In this document: positions 59,724 through 64,000 of the stretch, piece after piece | Layout: each line of letters starts with the position of its first letter | How positions within the stretch are numbered: the stretch's first letter is position 1 | DNA from: Rothia similimucilaginosa | GTDB taxonomy: Bacteria > Actinomycetota > Actinomycetes > Actinomycetales > Micrococcaceae | Direction: 5' to 3' | Length of the DNA: 64,000 nucleotides | Assembly (NCBI RefSeq): GCF_029850875.1 | Contig: NZ_JAOVAM010000007.1 | Coordinates: 1 to 64,000 of the forward strand | Notes under the pieces: model-generated | Seen by the model: the letters and a program-made list of their open reading frames with translations, nothing else | What the model was told of the DNA's origin: nothing | The model's database searches: none | Translations under genes and position numbers: made by a program

Positions 59724-60323
59724 ATGGCTACCATTTCGTCTGGCGAGCAACTGCAGCAGCATCTAATCGCTCTAACTGTGGGCACACCAGTGAAGGACTC
59801 AGACCGTCAGTGTCTACATCGCACAAATTTCCGTATTCCACGCCATCAGGCATTATTGGATGAGCTGGCAGATTACGTAGCCGGTGGTTCACGTACTGGA
59901 GGAGCATCCAGCACCAGCCGCTTTGGAAGTCGTATACCTATTTCTGCTAATGCATTAGAAATCCAAGAGTCTATTCGTGCCGTTGTTATGCCCTCATTCC
60001 CAGGTGCACCGCTGAAAAATCAGGTTTCTGCGTGGATTCACAATCACCTACATCAGGAGCTTCATGATGAGGCGTTGGCAACGACGACCAGTTGGATTCG
60101 GGCCATTGTTGCGTTGCGCCATCCCAGTCATGATTTGCAGGGATTTTGTCCTAACTGCGGGCAGCAGGAAGTCATGAAAACAAGCTGCGACGGCTCAACA
60201 TCAATACGCCGACCTGCACTGTATTACACCGCTGAAAGGGCATCTTGTCGTTCTTGCTCTGCTATGTGGGAAGGTTTAGAGGGCATGAAGGCCTTAGCTC
60301 TGCTACTTCATAGCCAGGACTAA
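59724..60323 (+). CDS. Phage-type protein with C-terminal zinc ribbon
   Basis: 199 residues. The helical N-terminal two-thirds and the final CPNCGQ...CRSCSAMW (about 145-180) resemble the actinophage DUF7341-type proteins, in which a zinc ribbon closes a helical domain. Function is unknown even in phages. It starts 43 bases after the preceding Cys-rich gene, so they are probably co-transcribed. A terminator follows at 60441. Confidence 0.6.
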   Translation: MATISSGEQLQQHLIALTVGTPVKDSDRQCLHRTNFRIPRHQALLDELADYVAGGSRTGGASSTSRFGSRIPISANALEIQESIRAVVMPSFPGAPLKNQVSAWIHNHLHQELHDEALATTTSWIRAIVALRHPSHDLQGFCPNCGQQEVMKTSCDGSTSIRRPALYYTAERASCRSCSAMWEGLEGMKALALLLHSQD

Positions 60324-60440
60324 TACTGTCCGCATTAAACTTCTGCCTGTGAAAATAGGTAAGCGTTCCAGTAGGATTACATCATTTTCCCAGGCAGATA
60401 AAGCTACCGCAGGAAGCTGTTATTTCACTGCTGTAGTTCA

Positions 60441-60469
60441 CCCCGTCAGGTTTATCCTGGCGGGGTTTT
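60441..60469 (+). terminator. Terminator inside the phage island
   Basis: CCCCG-T-CAGG pairs with CCTG-G-CGGGG (one wobble) around TTTAT, followed by TTTT. Confidence 0.85.
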
Positions 60470-60479
60470 CTGTTAAACC

Positions 60480-60496
60480 GCAGCTATCATAGCTGC
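60480..60496. promoter_or_regulatory. Palindrome before 60518 gene
   Basis: GCAGCTAT-C-ATAGCTGC, 8-bp perfect arms, 21 bases upstream of the ATG. It may be an operator or a translational hairpin like the one before the endolysin. Confidence 0.55.
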
Positions 60497-60517
60497 CCAA
60501 CCGCCAAGGAGATTATC

Positions 60518-60742
60518 ATGGCACCTATTTCTGAAGCATCCGCCTACCGCGCAGCACATCGAGCCCTAACCGATGTGTATAACGAGCCCTTTGTTCGAGA
60601 GGGTCATCTTGCGGTTGCTAAATTTGGCAATGCTACTGTCAACACTCGAACCGTTGTGGAATGGTTCGATTATCAGGTGATTCTCATTGCTAAGCGTATT
60701 GAAGATATCGAGAAGCTCGCAAAGTCAAAGCGCCGTGCTTAG
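60518..60742 (+). CDS. Free-standing copy of the endolysin C-terminal domain
   Basis: 74 residues. Nearly its whole length aligns with endolysin residues 150-216: shared YRAA, EPF-R-G, FGN, WFD and D-EK, by eye about 40 percent identity. It has no signal or membrane segment. The stop overlaps the GTG of the holin-like gene by eight bases, so translation is coupled. The role of the shared domain is unknown; wall binding, oligomerisation or holin contact are possible. AAGGAG precedes the ATG. Confidence 0.75.
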   Translation: MAPISEASAYRAAHRALTDVYNEPFVREGHLAVAKFGNATVNTRTVVEWFDYQVILIAKRIEDIEKLAKSKRRA

Positions 60743-60947
60743 ACACCGTCCGGAATGGCGTAAGCAGCTGTACGCGGTCATTCCAGCTACCACTGCCGTC
60801 CTGCAGACCTACGGAATCCTCACGCAGGAGCAGGCTAGTGTGTGGGCTGGTCTCGCGATAGCCCTCTGGGGTTTGTGGATAGCTTGGGCTAACACCGACC
60901 ATACTTGCAAGCCCCGCAATACTACGCATATCCCTCCTCATCAGTAG
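60735..60947 (+). CDS. Holin-like protein
   Basis: 70 residues from a GTG that overlaps the preceding stop. A basic start (LRHRPEWRKQ), one or two hydrophobic segments (LYAVIPATTAVLQTYGIL and WAGLAIALWGLWIAW) and a charged tail fit actinophage holins, which form holes that let endolysin reach the wall. Its place in a coupled pair beside an endolysin supports this. The longer frame from 60687 would overlap the previous gene further and is not preferred. Confidence 0.65.
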   Translation: MLRHRPEWRKQLYAVIPATTAVLQTYGILTQEQASVWAGLAIALWGLWIAWANTDHTCKPRNTTHIPPHQ

Positions 60948-60955
60948 GTCCGTCA

Positions 60956-61009
60956 CATACCGTGGGGGCGGTGGAACATATTTCGATTCCCCACCGCCCC
61001 CACCGTATG
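60956..61009 (+). terminator. Terminator after the holin-like gene
   Basis: 19-bp arms (CATACCGTGGGGGCGGTGG and its complement, one mismatch) with a 16-base loop. It closes the phage-derived island on the right. Confidence 0.82.
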
Positions 61010-61053
61010 ATGTACCTGTATAAGTTCCAGCCACCGCATTCCGAAGAGGTACT

Positions 61054-62034
61054 ATGCCGTCACCCCGCACCAGCATTATCATGCCGGTCTACAACACCGT
61101 AAACACTGTAGTTCGGGCTATCGACTCCGTACTCTCTCAAACCGACCCGGACTTTGAACTCATCATCATCAACGATCAAAGCCCGGATGATTCTCACCGT
61201 GTAATTCAGGAGTATCTCCAGAAACTCCAGGACTCACGCATCTCGTACCACCTTAACGAAAAGAATCTGGGACTAGCTGGTGCGCGCAACGTTGGAATCA
61301 GCCATGCGACCGGCGAATGGCTCGCTTACCTCGACTCTGACGATGCATACAAGCCCAACTTCCTAGAAGTCATGCACGCCGCCGCAACCGATGACGTCGA
61401 TATCGTCGGTTGCGCCCACGACATCTACTACCCGGACGGATCAACCCAGTACCGTCTCATGGGCGAGGACGGTACCTTTAGCGGTGATGACGCGCTAGCA
61501 CGGGTTCTTAGCAGTCGCATCGCGCCCTTCGCATGGGACAAAATTTTTCGTCGCACCACACTCAAAGACATCCGATTCCCTCTCTTTAACCGAGTGGAAG
61601 ATGCCGGATACAGCATCGCGGCCTGCACCGTAGCCCGCGCACTGAAGATTATCCCTGATTCCCTGAATCTCTACTCCGTTAACCCCGAATCTATCACTTG
61701 GGGTTCTACTCCTCCTTTCGAAGATCTAGTCGCCTTCATGGATTACGTGGATGCGACAGTAGATGCTCCCCACGCCGGCAAGAAGGTTCGGACCGCGCTT
61801 GCCATCTCGCGCATCATCAATTTTGTGAACAGCGGTAATAGCATCCTGCGACAGAATCCTCCCGGGGGTAAAGAATTCCTACATCGCTGCCGCCAAGAAA
61901 TTACACCCCATACCCTATACCTTGCGATGTCCGCCGGTTCCGTCTATGGATTTGCAGGTGCGCTCTTCAAATATTTCCCCAAAATCTATTACCCCATCTA
62001 TCGGACATATATTAAGCGCACCTACGGAATGTAG
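61054..62034 (+). CDS. Family 2 glycosyltransferase
   Basis: 326 residues. GT-A fold: SIIMPVYNT (6-14), the nucleotide-binding DSDDA near residue 92, and an acceptor region after it. It probably adds a sugar to a cell-surface polysaccharide or teichoic-type polymer, working at the inner membrane surface. GAGG precedes the ATG. The next gene is a paralogue starting 42 bases downstream. Donor and acceptor are unknown. Confidence 0.88.
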   Translation: MPSPRTSIIMPVYNTVNTVVRAIDSVLSQTDPDFELIIINDQSPDDSHRVIQEYLQKLQDSRISYHLNEKNLGLAGARNVGISHATGEWLAYLDSDDAYKPNFLEVMHAAATDDVDIVGCAHDIYYPDGSTQYRLMGEDGTFSGDDALARVLSSRIAPFAWDKIFRRTTLKDIRFPLFNRVEDAGYSIAACTVARALKIIPDSLNLYSVNPESITWGSTPPFEDLVAFMDYVDATVDAPHAGKKVRTALAISRIINFVNSGNSILRQNPPGGKEFLHRCRQEITPHTLYLAMSAGSVYGFAGALFKYFPKIYYPIYRTYIKRTYGM

Positions 62035-62075
62035 CCCTGTTCTTATCAGCCCCGTTTTCAAAGGTTCCCGTCTTT

Positions 62076-63068
62076 ATGTCTGCCACCCCTCGCACTAGCG
62101 TTATCATGCCGGTCTACAACACCGCCTCCACCGTCATTGCGGCGGTCGAGTCGGTGCTGGCGCAGACCGACCCCAATTTTGAGCTTCTGGTCATGATTGA
62201 CGGCTCCCCGGATCATTCGGCGCACCTGATTGCCGAGTATCTGCAGCAGAACCCGGATGAGCGCGTGCGCGTGTTCAATAACCCCAAGAATCAGGGCCTG
62301 TCTGCAATGCGTAACCAAGGTCTCGACCACGCACGTGGCGAGTGGGTGACTTTCCCCGATTCTGACGATGCTCTCTACCCGACCTTCCTGGAGCGCCTGC
62401 ACTACCACGCCGAGCGTACTGGTGCGCAGGTGGTCAATTGCGCCCACAATATGGTGGCAACCAATGGTGCTAACAGGAAGCGTCTGAAGGGCTCCCCCGG
62501 CACCATGACTGGTCAGGAGGCGGCATTTGCTCTACTCAAGGACGAGCTGTCTCCTTACGCCTGGGATAAGATTATTCGCCGCGAACTATTTGAGAACGTC
62601 AGGTACCCCCAGATTGAACGTGCTGAGGACGAATGCGCGCTACTGGACTGCTACCTGCGAGCACAGAGCGTGACCATCATCGATGAGCCACTGTACGCTT
62701 ACGCTGTGAGCGCGGCAAGCCTGACATGGAGCCGTATTACTCCCCTATCTGAGACTGCCCGCCTGCTGGAGTATTTTGAGAAGTCTCTGCAGCGTACGAG
62801 CACGTATCATCTGCCTGCCGGTCAGGAGGCGCTGACGATTGCCCGGGTTCTTGCGTACCTGAATAATGCGCAGCAGGCACTGATTGTGGGCGGTGAGAGC
62901 GCACCGGCTGTACTGGCGGGTTGCCGTAGTGGTTTTACGGTGCGCGATGCACTGCTTGCGTTGCCCATCCGCCCGGTTTTTGGTGCCGCCGGTCTACTGT
63001 TGAAGACCAGCACGACACTGTACCGTCTGCTGTATGGTGCGTACGTTAAGCGGGTCTATAACCTCTAG
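62076..63068 (+). CDS. Family 2 glycosyltransferase, paralogue
   Basis: 330 residues. N-terminal half aligns with the preceding gene (SVIMPVYNT, SVLAQTDPNFELL, ARGEWVTFPDSDDA), and the C terminus ends in the similar YGAYVKRVYNL. The pair probably arose by tandem duplication and now adds different sugars or linkages. No ribosome site as clear as that of its neighbour is visible. The acyltransferase gene follows after 61 bases. Confidence 0.87.
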   Translation: MSATPRTSVIMPVYNTASTVIAAVESVLAQTDPNFELLVMIDGSPDHSAHLIAEYLQQNPDERVRVFNNPKNQGLSAMRNQGLDHARGEWVTFPDSDDALYPTFLERLHYHAERTGAQVVNCAHNMVATNGANRKRLKGSPGTMTGQEAAFALLKDELSPYAWDKIIRRELFENVRYPQIERAEDECALLDCYLRAQSVTIIDEPLYAYAVSAASLTWSRITPLSETARLLEYFEKSLQRTSTYHLPAGQEALTIARVLAYLNNAQQALIVGGESAPAVLAGCRSGFTVRDALLALPIRPVFGAAGLLLKTSTTLYRLLYGAYVKRVYNL

Positions 63069-63129
63069 AATTCGGGTGCATGCACCCATTTTTCATCACA
63101 CTCACACACATTGATTGGAGCGGATTTTC

Positions 63130-64000
63130 ATGTCCTCCAAACCTGCATCGGCGCAGGTGGCGTTCTCTCAACCTGCGGATGCTCAGCCTGAGTCTCAGGT
63201 GCCTGCCGCGCGCCCCAGACCTGCGCGAAAGGTGTATCTGGACCTCATTAATGTTCTCGCCATTATCTGCGTGGTGGCGTTGCATGTGCGGTTCAACTAC
63301 CGGGTGGATTATGATTCGCCCGGTTGGGTTCTCGAGAATATCCTGTCGGGTACCGCGGTGGCTGCAGTGCCGCTTTTCTTCATGGCCTCGGGTATTACCC
63401 TGCTGAATTTCACGAACCGTGAGAGCGTCGGCACGTTCTATAAGAAGCGTTTCACGAAGATTCTGATTCCGCTACTGGTGTGGGGTCAGGTGTACCTCTT
63501 TGCGCGCAGCTGGTTTAAGCACACTCCCCTGCCCACGGGTGAGGAGATTCTGGCGGTGCTGTTGGCACCAAACAAGGTGGGCGTGACCCTCTGGTATTTG
63601 GAAGCACTCATCGGCGTGTACCTGGTGTTGCCGATCTTCTCGTACGCCCTGCGTGGTGCCGGTGAGAAGAAGGTGCAGCTGGCGTGGCTGATGGCGGCTT
63701 TGGGTCTGCTGATGCCCATTGCGACTGCTTCTCTGCAGAAGATTAACCCGCAGTTTATGCCGGAGTTCTCGGCACCCATCGTGGGGTATGTGGGCTTCTG
63801 CTTCCTGGGTTACGCGCTGGCGAATACGGAGTTTAGCCTGCCGTGGCGTCTGGTCATCTATGTGCTGGGTGTTGCCGGTTCGCTCACGCATATTCTGGTG
63901 GGCCCGTACCTGGTGCTGAACCACCAGGGCCTGGGCGGTTTGGCGACCGAGTACCTGTCTGTTCCGACGATTTTCTGGGCTTCGGCGGTTTTTGTATTCT
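63130..64000 (+). CDS. Acyltransferase family 3 protein, partial
   Basis: Open frame from the ATG at 63130 (GGAGCGG upstream) to the end of the window; no stop is reached, so 290 codons are seen. After a hydrophilic start of about 35 residues, YLDLINVLAIICVVALHVRF is the first membrane helix with the His typical of OafA/WecH-type membrane acyltransferases. FFMASGITLL and several further helices follow. It probably acetylates a surface glycan made with the two GT2 enzymes upstream. The rest of the gene lies beyond the window. Confidence 0.85.
   Translation, partial: MSSKPASAQVAFSQPADAQPESQVPAARPRPARKVYLDLINVLAIICVVALHVRFNYRVDYDSPGWVLENILSGTAVAAVPLFFMASGITLLNFTNRESVGTFYKKRFTKILIPLLVWGQVYLFARSWFKHTPLPTGEEILAVLLAPNKVGVTLWYLEALIGVYLVLPIFSYALRGAGEKKVQLAWLMAALGLLMPIATASLQKINPQFMPEFSAPIVGYVGFCFLGYALANTEFSLPWRLVIYVLGVAGSLTHILVGPYLVLNHQGLGGLATEYLSVPTIFWASAVFVF

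Noticed and set aside
57650-61050. Complete prophage
   Set aside because: Only lysis-type and small zinc-ribbon genes are present; no integrase, capsid, portal, terminase or tail genes, and no att repeats could be identified.
1-64000. CRISPR arrays, tRNA and rRNA genes
   Set aside because: No regularly spaced repeats, no T-loop signature in any gap and no rRNA-like sequence were found by eye.

Overview
The window looks like chromosomal DNA of a high-GC Gram-positive bacterium (Actinomycetota), most likely Micrococcaceae and Rothia-like. The clues are a 180-kDa-type NAD-glutamate dehydrogenase, a CsoR/CopZ/CopA copper operon, DUF6318- and DUF4242-type proteins, Tat/lipobox lipoproteins, frequent GTG/TTG starts and many genes that appear to be transcribed without a leader. 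The genus is inferred from protein style and gene mix, not from a marker gene. I saw no rRNA, tRNA, CRISPR array, intact IS element or replication origin.

Layout: 0-4.4 kb carries serS (with a stray copy of its own 3' end just downstream), pheA, a spermidine-synthase-like gene and a GNAT gene. 4.6-10.7 kb has pta, a small membrane protein bracketed by an 18-bp direct repeat, and a large PLD-nuclease/SF2-helicase/DUF3427 protein. 11-13 kb encodes a lipoprotein and a PKD-like secreted protein. 13.3-17.2 kb is the copper operon csoR-copZ-unknown-copA, whose promoter spacer holds a CsoR-like palindrome. 17.4-29.6 kb is mixed: nitroreductase, MATE exporter, Hsp15-like protein, a beta/gamma-crystallin-like secreted protein and a lipoprotein between two copies of a 27-bp repeat, a sucrase/ferredoxin-like protein, succinate-semialdehyde dehydrogenase, PTS EIIA-Glc, an ArsD-like orphan and class II aldolase.

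29.9-47.9 kb is mainly metabolism and transport: amino-acid permease, ornithine cyclodeaminase, a second copy of the lipoprotein family, TrmH-type methyltransferase, pyrE, pabB, rhodanese, peptide (POT) transporter, a Fic remnant, a DUF4242/acyl-CoA-dehydrogenase pair, uracil/xanthine permease, HAD phosphatase, PEBP-like protein, PfkB kinase and a long GapB-type GAPDH. 48.0-49.8 kb is a decayed surface-polysaccharide locus (membrane/GT4 gene with three in-frame stops and a frameshift, followed by a frameshifted GHL15-like glycosidase). 50.2-57.6 kb holds NAD-glutamate dehydrogenase, a shikimate/quinate dehydrogenase and an MHS-family transporter.

57.9-61.0 kb is a phage-derived island with its own hairpins and terminators: an Amidase_5-type endolysin, two Cys-rich zinc-ribbon proteins, a 74-residue protein that duplicates the C-terminal domain of the endolysin, and a holin-like protein that overlaps it. 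61.0-64.0 kb starts a cell-surface glycan cluster (two tandem GT2 genes and an acyltransferase cut by the window end).

The most notable non-coding signals are a three-copy family of palindromic interspersed repeats, a duplicated terminator-plus-repeat module, a 23-bp-arm perfect palindrome at 43.6 kb, and a recurring TANNNT-N6-ATG start architecture.
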